A stretch of DNA of 14,378 bases from NCBI GenBank assembly GCA_003136295.1, contig PLDZ01000037.1, positions 1-14,378 on the forward strand, in the 5' to 3' direction. The DNA is from Candidatus Dormiibacterota bacterium. Its GTDB lineage: Bacteria; Chloroflexota; Dormibacteria; Aeolococcales; Aeolococcaceae. Numbering within the stretch: the stretch's first letter is position 1; each line of letters begins with the position of its first letter. Below the pieces are notes generated by a model. That model was not told the origin of the DNA and did not search any database. It worked only from the letters and a program-made list of their open reading frames with translations. Positions 6,236 through 12,696 of this stretch are shown in pieces. The translations under genes and the position numbers were made by a program.

Positions 6236-6838
6236 GTGTCTTGGAACATCAACGGTTCCTACTTTGAAACCTGCTCGTGCAATGTGGTGTGCCCGTGCAC
6301 CGCGTCGTTGGCGCTGGGAGCCACGCTCGATCGCTGCAAGGTGACCCTCGTTTTCCATGTCCGCAATGGGGATGTCAACGGAACAGATGTCGCCGGGTTG
6401 ACGGTGGCGGCCATCGTCGACACTCCGAAGGTGATGACGGACGGTAACTGGCGCGTTGGCGTGTTCATCGATGCCGCCGCCTCCGATGAGCAGGCGGAGA
6501 AGCTCGGTGGTGTGTTCTCCGGAGCGCTCGGCGGCCCCATGGCCGCCCTCGGTCCACTGATCTCCGAGAACCTCGGCGTTCAGCGCGTGCCCATCGAAGT
6601 GCGCGAGGAGGGGCTGCGCCACTCCGTGCGGATTGGTGACGCGGTGGACTTCGAGATCGAGGACGTCGTGCCCTTCGGCGTGGAGACGGGCCAGCCCGCG
6701 AAGCTCACCGGCATCTTCCATCCGGCCGGCTCGGAGCTGACGGTGGCTCGAGCGACGCGCTCCGACATCAACGGGTTCGGGATCGCCTACGAGGGCAAGG
6801 CTGCCTTCTCCACAGCTCAGTTCTCATGGTCAGCCTAG
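6236..6838 (+). CDS. DUF1326 domain-containing protein
   Basis: A 200-residue DUF1326 protein. The N-terminal signature is clear: GSYFETCSCNVVCPCT, with C16, C18, C22 and C24 (about) suited to binding a metal or forming thiol chemistry. The domain continues through FHVRNGDVNGTDVAGLTVA, the central GGVFSGALGGPMAALGPLI and IDFEIED-like strands. Its role is unproven, and there is no signal peptide. The start is GTG 6236, 8 nt after GGAGG (6223-6227). Its 3' end overlaps the DUF2182 gene by 13 bases. These two families are often neighbours, which suggests a shared metal- or thiol-related membrane process; that last point is inference. Confidence 0.92.
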   Translation: MSWNINGSYFETCSCNVVCPCTASLALGATLDRCKVTLVFHVRNGDVNGTDVAGLTVAAIVDTPKVMTDGNWRVGVFIDAAASDEQAEKLGGVFSGALGGPMAALGPLISENLGVQRVPIEVREEGLRHSVRIGDAVDFEIEDVVPFGVETGQPAKLTGIFHPAGSELTVARATRSDINGFGIAYEGKAAFSTAQFSWSA

Positions 6839-7680
6839 ACGCGGCCGGATCGGATCCCTTAGCCGAGAGTCGCCGCAGCCCCGACCCGCTCGCGGACGCC
6901 TTCGCGGCCGTGCGAGCGCGGCTGGGCCTCGTTGCACTGCTGTTGTTGCTTGCCGGGCTCGCCTGGTGGGCCACCGCGAGTCAGATGGCAGGCATGGATG
7001 CTGGCCCGGGCGCCGACCTCGGTGCTCTCGGATGGTTCATCGGCGTCTGGGTGCTGATGATGGCCGCGATGATGTTTCCGTCGGTCGCTCCGACGGTGGC
7101 GCTGTATTCGCGGATGACACACCGGCGTAGCCCCGTGCGCCCCCTTCTCTTCGCCTCCGCGTATCTCCTGGTGTGGTCGGCGGTTGGCCTCTTCTCGTAC
7201 GGACTCTTCGAGCTCGGCAGGAATTGGTTCGGTGCGCAGCTGTCGTGGGATGCCGGTGGGCGTTGGGCCGCAGCTGTTGTCATCGCAGCGGCCGCCGTGT
7301 ACGAGCTGACACCGCTCAAGGACGCGTGTCTGGCGAAGTGTCGCAGCCCACTGGGCTTCCTGCTCGGCGGCTGGCGGGAAGGGTCGGCCGGCGCAGTCGA
7401 GATGGGATCCAAGCATGCGGCGTGGTGCGTCGGGTGCTGCTGGGCGCTCATGGCTGCGCTCTTCGCGCTGGGCGTGATGAGCCTCGTGTGGATGGCGGTG
7501 GTCGCCGCGGTCATCACAGCCGAAAAGACCCTCCCGTGGCGCCGGACAGTCCTCTGGATCACGACCGCGGTGCTGCTGGTGTTGGCTGTGATGGTGGCGG
7601 CAGCGCCCCACGCGGTTCCCGGCCTCATCGTGCCTGGAAGTGCCGGCAGCGGGGCGAGCAGTATGGGAATGACTCCCTAG
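6826..7680 (+). CDS. DUF2182 predicted metal-binding integral membrane protein
   Basis: A 284-residue polytopic membrane protein of the DUF2182 (COG5486) family, with about seven hydrophobic segments. Family marks are WFIGVWVLMMAAMMFPSVAP (second helix, Met-rich), YELTPLKDACLAKCRSPLGF, and AAWCVGCCWALMAALFALG followed by ITAEKTLPW. The Cys and Met residues in these segments are the presumed metal ligands. The N-terminus is a 25-residue charged cytoplasmic tail. It starts inside the end of the DUF1326 gene, so the two are translationally coupled. The substrate is unknown. Confidence 0.92.
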   Translation: MVSLDAAGSDPLAESRRSPDPLADAFAAVRARLGLVALLLLLAGLAWWATASQMAGMDAGPGADLGALGWFIGVWVLMMAAMMFPSVAPTVALYSRMTHRRSPVRPLLFASAYLLVWSAVGLFSYGLFELGRNWFGAQLSWDAGGRWAAAVVIAAAAVYELTPLKDACLAKCRSPLGFLLGGWREGSAGAVEMGSKHAAWCVGCCWALMAALFALGVMSLVWMAVVAAVITAEKTLPWRRTVLWITTAVLLVLAVMVAAAPHAVPGLIVPGSAGSGASSMGMTP

Positions 7681-7685
7681 GCGCA

Positions 7686-7698
7686 CCTCCCGCGGAGG
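7686..7698. terminator. Short hairpin between convergent genes
   Basis: CCTCC-CGC-GGAGG forms a 5-bp stem with a 3-nt loop in the 22-base gap between the converging DUF2182 and Rieske genes. It could terminate in both directions, though no U-tract follows on either strand. Confidence 0.3.
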
Positions 7699-7702
7699 CC
7701 TC

Positions 7703-8362
7703 TCAGACGGTGAGCACCTCGATATGGCCGTCGCGAATGCGCGATTCCATCAAGGGCAACGGGGGCAGTGAGTCGGGCATGTGCTTGAAGAGCACGCTGC
7801 CGTCGAAACCGAAGGCCGCGCTGTGGCAGGGACAATCGAGGCGACGCGCCGCCACGTTGAGCTGCAGCAGACAGCCGAGGTGCGTACAGACACCTGAGAG
7901 TGCGGCGATCGTTCCCCCGCGGTTCACCACAAATCCCCGGACCGACCCGGTGTCGAAGGTGCGAGCAGTCCCTTCGGGCAGATCGGAGACGAGCGCGACC
8001 GCGGTCCAGGCCGCCCCCACCGGCCGCAGTTCGTGCTGCTCCTTCGACGGGCCGGCGAATCGCTCGCCGACGATGATCCCCGCTGCGGCGGTGGCCGCCG
8101 CGAAGCCGCCGGTGGCGAGCAGGGTGCGTCTGGACAGCCTCGGCGCCCGCGGTACTTCGCCCTGCGTCTCGCGCGCGATCCGCTGCCGGAGCGATTCTAC
8201 GAACTGCGGATCGGGCAGGCCCGCACTCGGGCTAGCGCTCTGCAATTCGATTGCCGCTGCCAGCACGTTGGTGTCTTCCTCGGCTCCGCGAAAGCCCCGT
8301 GGGCTGCGATCGTGCAACAGGTCGTCGATCCAGCGGCTGACTCGACGGATCCGGCGGTTCAT
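7703..8362 (-). CDS. Membrane-anchored Rieske [2Fe-2S] protein, possible redox anti-sigma factor
   Basis: A 219-residue protein in three parts. Residues 1-75 are cytoplasmic, charged and helical (WIDDLLHDRSPRGF; DPQFVESLRQRIARE). Residues 77-100 carry a twin-arginine motif (S77-R-R-T-L-L) and one transmembrane helix. Residues about 110-219 form the Rieske domain, with cluster ligands C159-T-H161 and C177-P-C-H180 and the extra pair C164/C179 that forms the disulfide in bc1-type Rieske proteins. Tat export fits a folded iron-sulfur domain placed outside the membrane. The gene overlaps the ECF sigma gene by ATGA, and no cytochrome b is adjacent. Being N-in, single-pass and directly downstream of a sigma gene is anti-sigma topology. 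The Rieske call is firm; the anti-sigma role is inferred. Confidence 0.92.
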   Translation of the reverse strand: MNRRIRRVSRWIDDLLHDRSPRGFRGAEEDTNVLAAAIELQSASPSAGLPDPQFVESLRQRIARETQGEVPRAPRLSRRTLLATGGFAAATAAAGIIVGERFAGPSKEQHELRPVGAAWTAVALVSDLPEGTARTFDTGSVRGFVVNRGGTIAALSGVCTHLGCLLQLNVAARRLDCPCHSAAFGFDGSVLFKHMPDSLPPLPLMESRIRDGHIEVLTV

Positions 8363-8868
8363 CCACCCACCTCCTGGCCGAGCTCGGCCGCGCGCTGCAG
8401 AGCTCGGTACTGCACGACACGGGCGTTGCCGGCGCTGATCCCCATCCTCGTCGCAGTCTCCCCGACCGAGCAGCGCTCGAGGAATCGAAGCTCCAGGACC
8501 CGACGATAGTTCGCCGGCAGCTTCGCCAGGATGCGGCGAATCCGCGGGAGTGGATCGGTCGGCGGGCCCTGGGCTTCGGCGGCCATGACCACGTTCTCAT
8601 CGATTTCCGTCACCTGGATGCCCAGGCGCCGGCGCCAGTGGCCGGCGAGCACAGTCCGCGCCGTGGTGACCAGGTACATGTGGATCTCTCCACCCGACGC
8701 GCTGGCGCGGAGCCGAGGCAGCGCTTCGAGGAACACCTGCGAGGTGAGGTCTTCGGCGTCGTGCTGGTTGCCAACCTTGTGGTAGAGGAGGCGATAGATC
8801 GACGTGACGTGATCGCGGTACACGCGCTCCCAATCGAGTGGGCGGTCACCGTCGATCAACTGGAACAC
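8359..8868 (-). CDS. ECF RNA polymerase sigma factor
   Basis: A 169-residue group 4 sigma factor. Region 2 spans about residues 10-80 (YRDHVTSIYRLLYHKVGN, HDAEDLTSQVFLEAL, HMYLVTTARTVLAGHWRRR). Region 4 spans about 105-160 (LAKLPANYRRVLELRFLE, VGETATRMGISAGNARVVQ). There is no C-terminal SnoaL-like extension. I choose GTG 8868 because GGGGAGG (complement of 8874-8880) lies 5 nt upstream. Longer starts (ATG 8931, ATG 8901) lack good ribosome sites, and the 8901 ATG falls within the predicted -10 box. The stop overlaps the Rieske start, so stoichiometric production is likely. Confidence 0.92.
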   Translation of the reverse strand: MFQLIDGDRPLDWERVYRDHVTSIYRLLYHKVGNQHDAEDLTSQVFLEALPRLRASASGGEIHMYLVTTARTVLAGHWRRRLGIQVTEIDENVVMAAEAQGPPTDPLPRIRRILAKLPANYRRVLELRFLERCSVGETATRMGISAGNARVVQYRALQRAAELGQEVGG

Positions 8869-8900
8869 GCCTGCCTCCCCAGGCTGCGATCCGCTGTCCA

Positions 8901-8925
8901 TACCTTTCTCTACCGACGCAGTTAC
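8901..8925 (-). promoter_or_regulatory. Predicted ECF-type promoter of the sigma-Rieske operon
   Basis: On the minus strand, GTAAC (8925-8921), 16 nt, then GGTA (8904-8901). The transcript would start near 8894, leaving a leader of about 26 nt with GGGGAGG before GTG 8868. The same pair of boxes with identical spacing precedes the lipoprotein gene on the other strand, which fits autoregulation by the ECF factor. Confidence 0.5.
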
Positions 8926-9107
8926 GCGCATGCGCCACGGGCAGATGCGGCGGAGGCGTGGGCCCGATCTGCTCGACGGAGGACACGGGTCAGCGGGCGC
9001 AGCTTCGACAACGCGCTACTGCCGGCGAACACGAGCGCAAAGATACACCCGGACTCGCGGGTGACGAACTCGCGAGCGACGGCTGCGATGACCACGATGT
9101 ATGTCAC
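8922..9107 (-). CDS. Doubtful 61-aa open frame
   Basis: GTG 9107 to TAA 8922. The N-terminus is hydrophobic (MTYIVVIAAV) and a second apolar stretch (GCIFALVFAG) follows; the C-terminus is Ala/Arg-rich. GAGGAG lies about 11 nt upstream. It overlaps the sigma-operon promoter and matches no family I know. The opening MTYIV recalls ferredoxins, but no cysteine pattern follows. It is probably spurious, though a near-copy of the ECF promoter lies upstream at 9201-9225. Confidence 0.2.
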   Translation of the reverse strand: MTYIVVIAAVAREFVTRESGCIFALVFAGSSALSKLRPLTRVLRRADRAHASAASARGACA

Positions 9108-9278
9108 ACGTCGCAGGGCTCCTCATGCTTGGTGGGCGGCGCCGACCGGTAGATCGGCGTCGCCCGGGGCGGAGGGTGAGGATCAGGATGTCAAAGCCAT
9201 CACCAGTACATAGGGGCTGCGTTACACACACGCCCTCGATGCATGAACGTGGGGCGTCGGTTGCACTGTCTGTGACCT
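8926..9278. other. Divergent intergenic region between sigma and lipoprotein genes
   Basis: About 350 bases without a convincing gene. It contains the doubtful 61-aa frame (8922-9107) and a third GTAAC-N16-GGTG element on the minus strand (9201-9225). I see no RNA gene or repeat family. Confidence 0.4.
9201..9225 (-). promoter_or_regulatory. Near-copy of the ECF promoter motif
   Basis: On the minus strand, GTAAC (9225-9221), 16 nt, then GGTG (9204-9201): one mismatch to the two other copies. It points leftward towards the sigma operon and could be a second, more distant promoter of it, or chance. Confidence 0.3.
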
Positions 9279-9303
9279 GTAACCACGCGCCTATCCATGG
9301 GTA
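9279..9303 (+). promoter_or_regulatory. Predicted ECF-type promoter of the lipoprotein-DoxX operon
   Basis: GTAAC (9279-9283), 16 nt, then GGTA (9300-9303). The transcript would start near 9310, giving a leader of about 65 nt before ATG 9375. The boxes and spacing are identical to the element before the sigma gene. Confidence 0.5.
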
Positions 9304-9374
9304 GAAACGTTCGGACAGTTGCCGACGCGGCGCTGATCGAGCACAGGTCGCACACGCATCAGAGGAGCGTCACC

Positions 9375-9941
9375 ATGGATCAACTCATCACCCGACTATC
9401 CAAGCATCGCGGGCTCGCGCTGCTCGCGGCACCGGCAGCGGGCGTGGCGCTCGTGGCCGCGGCCTGCGGCAGCGTGGGCGTGACCGGACCCGCCTATGGC
9501 GGCAATGGATCACCCACAGGAAGCGCGAGCGGCCGTACGACAGCCGGAGGCAACCCATATCGCGCCGCGCCGGCGTCGACGGGTGCAGTGTCGATCAAGG
9601 TCGCCATGTCGGGTCTCGGGTCATTCCTCACGGACGGACACGGGCGGACGCTGTATCTGTTCACCAGAGACACCGGCAACATGTCGTCGTGTACGGGAGG
9701 GTGCGCAAGTGTCTGGCCGGCGGTGACCTCGTCGACGGCGGCTCAGGTCGGCACCGGAGCGTCCGCATCGCTGCTGGGCACAGCGTCAAATGCGGGTGGT
9801 CAGCAGATCACCTACAACGGGCACCCGCTGTACTACTACGTCGGTGATGCCAACCCCGGTGACACCAACGGCGAACGACTCAACCAATTCGGTGGTCTGT
9901 GGTACGAAGTGTCGCCGAGCGGCGTACAGGTGAGCCAGTGA
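9375..9941 (+). CDS. COG4315-type secreted lipoprotein
   Basis: A 188-residue lipoprotein. A signal sequence (ALLAAPAAGVALVAAAC) ends in a lipobox with Cys31. A Gly/Ser/Thr linker follows to about residue 70. Two COG4315 repeat units come next: FLTDGHGRTLYLFTRD with SSCTGGCASVWPAV, then ITYNGHPLYYYVGDANPGD with GGLWYEVSPSG. The pair of Cys in CTGGC and the aromatic motifs are hallmarks of the family, whose function is unknown. Proteins like it often occur near ECF sigma and anti-sigma genes. AGGAG (9363-9367) is 7 nt before the ATG. It is the first gene of an operon with the DoxX-like gene, behind an ECF-type promoter. Confidence 0.9.
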   Translation: MDQLITRLSKHRGLALLAAPAAGVALVAAACGSVGVTGPAYGGNGSPTGSASGRTTAGGNPYRAAPASTGAVSIKVAMSGLGSFLTDGHGRTLYLFTRDTGNMSSCTGGCASVWPAVTSSTAAQVGTGASASLLGTASNAGGQQITYNGHPLYYYVGDANPGDTNGERLNQFGGLWYEVSPSGVQVSQ

Positions 9942-9979
9942 AATTCCCCCAGCTCATCAATTCGCACGAGGGCGTCCAC

Positions 9980-10552
9980 ATGACAAGGCTGAATCGGAAC
10001 CCCACGACTGTGCTGCGCGTCCTGTTTGGCATGGTGTGGCTGGTGGATGCCTTCTTCAAGTGGCAGCCAGGGTTCCGGACCAGCTTCGCAGGCCTGCTGC
10101 AGGGCATGGTGAGCAGTCAACCTGGAGTCGTGCGGCCGTGGTTTCAGTTCTGGGCATTGATCGCCACGCACACTGGGCACCTCCTCCCCGACCTCACCGC
10201 CGTCACGGAAACGGCCCTCGGCGTCGCTCTGATCCTAGGTGTCGCGCGCCGTCCCATCTACGTCATGGGCGCAATGTATGCGCTCTTCGTCTGGGCAGTC
10301 GGCGAAGGCTTCGGCGGACCCTACGCTCTGGGCATATCGACAGACGTGGGAGCGGCGCTGATCTACGCCTTTGTCTTCGCCTGCCTGTTCGTCCTTGACC
10401 TGCGCACCGACGTCAGTGTCCTCAGCCTGGAGCGCATCACGGTACCTGCGAGCAGCCGCGTTGATCCACGTCTCGCACAGGCATCACTCGATGAGGCCGC
10501 CGCACTCGATGCGCTGCGGAGTCAATCGAGAAAAAACGCCGCGCGACGCTGA
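9980..10552 (+). CDS. DoxX-like integral membrane protein
   Basis: A 190-residue protein with about four transmembrane helices: TTVLRVLFGMVWLVDAFFKW, a helix around FQFWALIATHTGHLL, LTAVTETALGVALILG, and GAALIYAFVFACLFVLD. The pattern, with an acidic residue in the third helix and the GxxxGG-like turn FGGPYALG, fits the DoxX / thiosulfate:quinone oxidoreductase small-subunit superfamily. The soluble C-terminal tail (about residues 150-190) is charged. The electron donor or partner is unknown. ATG 9980 has GAGGG 6 nt upstream. GTG 9938, overlapping the lipoprotein stop as GTGA, is an alternative that would couple translation. Confidence 0.82.
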   Translation: MTRLNRNPTTVLRVLFGMVWLVDAFFKWQPGFRTSFAGLLQGMVSSQPGVVRPWFQFWALIATHTGHLLPDLTAVTETALGVALILGVARRPIYVMGAMYALFVWAVGEGFGGPYALGISTDVGAALIYAFVFACLFVLDLRTDVSVLSLERITVPASSRVDPRLAQASLDEAAALDALRSQSRKNAARR

Positions 10553-10716
10553 GGATTGGCCCTGAGCGCGCGCTGGTTCGGGGGCGACCGACTGGTGCGG
10601 CTGCATCAGTTGGACTTGGTGTGGACGCATCTCGCCTAAGCCGACCGGATGAATGAGCATGTGATAGGCGCCTCTTGGAGCGCCATATCGACCACGAAGA
10701 CCGGTAGGGGATGAAC

Positions 10717-11325
10717 ATGGAACCCACAATGCGGACGGCTGAGCGGCGCGTGCTGCGTATTGCGACAGGGGTCGCCGCAGTGGCAGGAATCATCGTGCTT
10801 GGCTCCGTCCACGCGGCGGCGGCCAGTGGCACGCAAACGCTGACGGGTTCCACATCGGGCGGCGTGCTCAGCATCGCCGCGCCAGGGGCGCTCACGCTGC
10901 CGACCCTGGTCGCGGGCAGTTCAACCGCGGCTACCAATCTCGGTAGTCTCAGCTGGACTGACACGATGAATGACTCGGTGGTGTCGAGTGTCACGATGGC
11001 GGCGACCAATCTGTGGCACGCTGCGGGCGCTGGTCTTTACATCCCCTGGGCAGACTTCAAGATCACGGTCGACCCTGCTCCGATTGCCGACGTCATGAAC
11101 ACGGGCGCCGCTGTCATTGTTCCTGCCGGTAGTCCATATGTTCTTGCCGGAGCCGCCACAACGGACTTCGCAACCTACTCCACGCCGATCACCCTTGCGA
11201 CCGCGTCGGCCACGAGTGAAGGCACGTGGACGCAGGCCAACAACCAGATCGTCGTAGCTGTGCCCGCGGACACGACGCCTGGCACCCTCTTTACGGCGAC
11301 GATCCAGTACACCGTCACCGGCTAG
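10717..11325 (+). CDS. Secreted WxL-like beta-sandwich protein
   Basis: A 202-residue exported protein. The signal peptide runs from R6 to about residue 36 (LRIATGVAAVAGIIVLG, then VHAAAAS). The mature part is Ser/Thr/Ala-rich and beta-predicted: GVLSIAAPGALTLPTL, LGSLSWTDTMNDSVVSSVTM, and a C-terminal strand LFTATIQYTVTG. This layout resembles WxL-domain surface proteins, but canonical W-x-L triplets are missing, so it is called WxL-like. Its neighbour is a DUF916-like protein, the known partner class of WxL proteins, which supports the call. GGGG (10707-10710) suits ATG 10717 better than ATG 10711. Confidence 0.7.
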   Translation: MEPTMRTAERRVLRIATGVAAVAGIIVLGSVHAAAASGTQTLTGSTSGGVLSIAAPGALTLPTLVAGSSTAATNLGSLSWTDTMNDSVVSSVTMAATNLWHAAGAGLYIPWADFKITVDPAPIADVMNTGAAVIVPAGSPYVLAGAATTDFATYSTPITLATASATSEGTWTQANNQIVVAVPADTTPGTLFTATIQYTVTG

Positions 11326-11340
11326 CTACCCCCTCCCCAC

Positions 11341-11387
11341 ACGGGCCGGCGATCATCAGGCCTGAACCGCATGATCGTCCGGTCCGT
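11341..11387 (+). terminator. Long hairpin after the WxL-like gene
   Basis: The left arm 11341-11356 (ACGGGCCGGCGATCAT) pairs with the right arm 11371-11387 (ATGATCGTCCGGTCCGT) with one bulge and one G-U pair, around a 14-nt loop. There is no U-tract. It lies 15 bases after the stop and probably ends transcription or stabilises the 3' end, setting a higher level for the WxL-like protein than for the next gene. Confidence 0.5.
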
Positions 11388-11472
11388 GCTCCCCGAATCC
11401 AGGGCTTGGTGCGGGCGCCGATGTGGTTACGGATGTCTCATTGCCGTCGCTCGATGGGGTCCTTGAGACATT

Positions 11473-11511
11473 CCGTCACAACTCACCGTGTTTGGTGCCT
11501 TCTTGTGACGG
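11473..11511. promoter_or_regulatory. Spaced inverted repeat CCGTCACAA / TTGTGACGG
   Basis: Perfect 9-bp arms at 11473-11481 and 11503-11511 with a 21-nt spacer; arm centres are 30 bp apart, about three helical turns. It lies just upstream of a TANNNT -10 box (TAGGCT, 11532-11537) for the DUF916-like gene. It could be a looped operator or an RNA stem. Confidence 0.4.
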
Positions 11512-11563
11512 TCAGTGCCGGGGGACGCGGTTAGGCTGGAGATTCGTTCGTTTCGAGGAAGAG

Positions 11564-12628
11564 TTGAAGACTGGATCGTCCGCTCGTCATGCGGACAGCA
11601 CTACCGCCCGCGCCATCGCATCGCTGAGCTGTTTTGCGGTGTGGGCGTGCCTGATCGTCGGGACGCAGGCAGCCGCACGCGCCGCTGCCTCGCCATCGCC
11701 GGACCCGGGTCGGCTCTTCGGCGTCCACCCTGTCCAGCAGGGACGCACGACACTTCCTGGAGGGCACTTCAATTTTGCCCTCGTGCCCGGTCAGAGCATC
11801 ACTGATGGAATCGTTGTGGAGAACTTCTCTCAACACACCATCAGCCTCCACGTCTACGGTGCAGATCTCCTTACTGCAACAGGGGGTGGCCTGGCGCCGG
11901 CGCAGCCAACCGCGACGATGCGAGAGGTTGGCGCGTGGATCACGGTGTCCACACCGATCGTCACGGTGCCGGCGGGCGGTCAGGTCACCGACAATTTCAC
12001 GCTGGTGCTGCCCGCCGCTGTGTCGTCGGGTCAACATCTTGGTGCTGTGGTGGCGGCGGCCACTGTTGGTCTCACGGCAGAGGGAAATCCGATAGAGGCA
12101 CGAGTGGCGTTGGTCACCGTCGTCACCGTGCCGGGCAGTGCTCAGGCTTCGGCGAGTCTCACCCCCTTGGTTGGATCGGGAGCGGCATCAGGGCAGATCG
12201 GATTCGGTATCACGCTGTCCAATACGGGGAACGTACTCCTCACCTATACCGGGTCACTCAGCGTCGACGATGCTGAGGGGCGCCGTGTTGCCACTTTGCA
12301 GTTGTCTCCGACGACTGCCTACGTGGTACCGAATGGACACGTGCCACTTGCCGCTGCGTGGAAGGAGGCCATTTCGCAGACCGCGATGTATCGAGCTCAG
12401 GCGACGGTCATCATCCTGGCCAACGGAGTGCCGGTTCGTACGCTGACGTCGCAGCCCCTTGCGCTGCGGTTTTCATCCGGGGTTCCGGTGTTTTTTCTTG
12501 CGGGAGTTGGCCTTGCGCTGGTGGCGATGATGCTGCTCGCAATCCGAGCCGTTCGACGTCGAGGTCGATGGAACGACCGGACCACGCTTCGGAGCGTCTC
12601 CGGAATAGACGTTGCTCGGTTGAGATGA
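11564..12628 (+). CDS. DUF916-like (WxL-interacting) membrane-anchored protein
   Basis: A 354-residue protein. The signal peptide spans about residues 13-40 (AIASLSCFAVWACLIVGT). Two extracellular beta domains follow: FNFALVPGQSITDGIVVEN with VGAWITVSTPIVTVPAGG and LPAAVSSGQHLGAVVA, the DUF916 pattern; then a second Ig-like domain (IGFGITLSNTGNVLLTYTG). A C-terminal transmembrane helix (about 310-335, VFFLAGVGLALVAMMLL) and a basic tail anchor it. DUF916 proteins bridge WxL proteins and peptidoglycan in Gram-positive surface complexes. I choose TTG 11564, preceded by GAGGA, because it begins just before the signal peptide. ATG 11423 would add 47 unlikely residues and precede the putative promoter. 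Confidence 0.75.
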   Translation: MKTGSSARHADSTTARAIASLSCFAVWACLIVGTQAAARAAASPSPDPGRLFGVHPVQQGRTTLPGGHFNFALVPGQSITDGIVVENFSQHTISLHVYGADLLTATGGGLAPAQPTATMREVGAWITVSTPIVTVPAGGQVTDNFTLVLPAAVSSGQHLGAVVAAATVGLTAEGNPIEARVALVTVVTVPGSAQASASLTPLVGSGAASGQIGFGITLSNTGNVLLTYTGSLSVDDAEGRRVATLQLSPTTAYVVPNGHVPLAAAWKEAISQTAMYRAQATVIILANGVPVRTLTSQPLALRFSSGVPVFFLAGVGLALVAMMLLAIRAVRRRGRWNDRTTLRSVSGIDVARLR

Positions 12629-12696
12629 TCCAAACACCAGGACGTCAGAGGACCCTCCCAGTTGCCCCAATACCGTTGCCCCAGGGCGGCGCACGC

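Noticed and set aside
8922..9107. Ferredoxin-like opening MTYIV on the minus strand
   Set aside because: Neither this frame nor the neighbouring frames shows the cysteine pattern of a ferredoxin, so it is not called one.
10553..10716. Possible short peptide ending at TAA 10639
   Set aside because: It has no start codon with a ribosome site and only about 14 codons from the best GTG.
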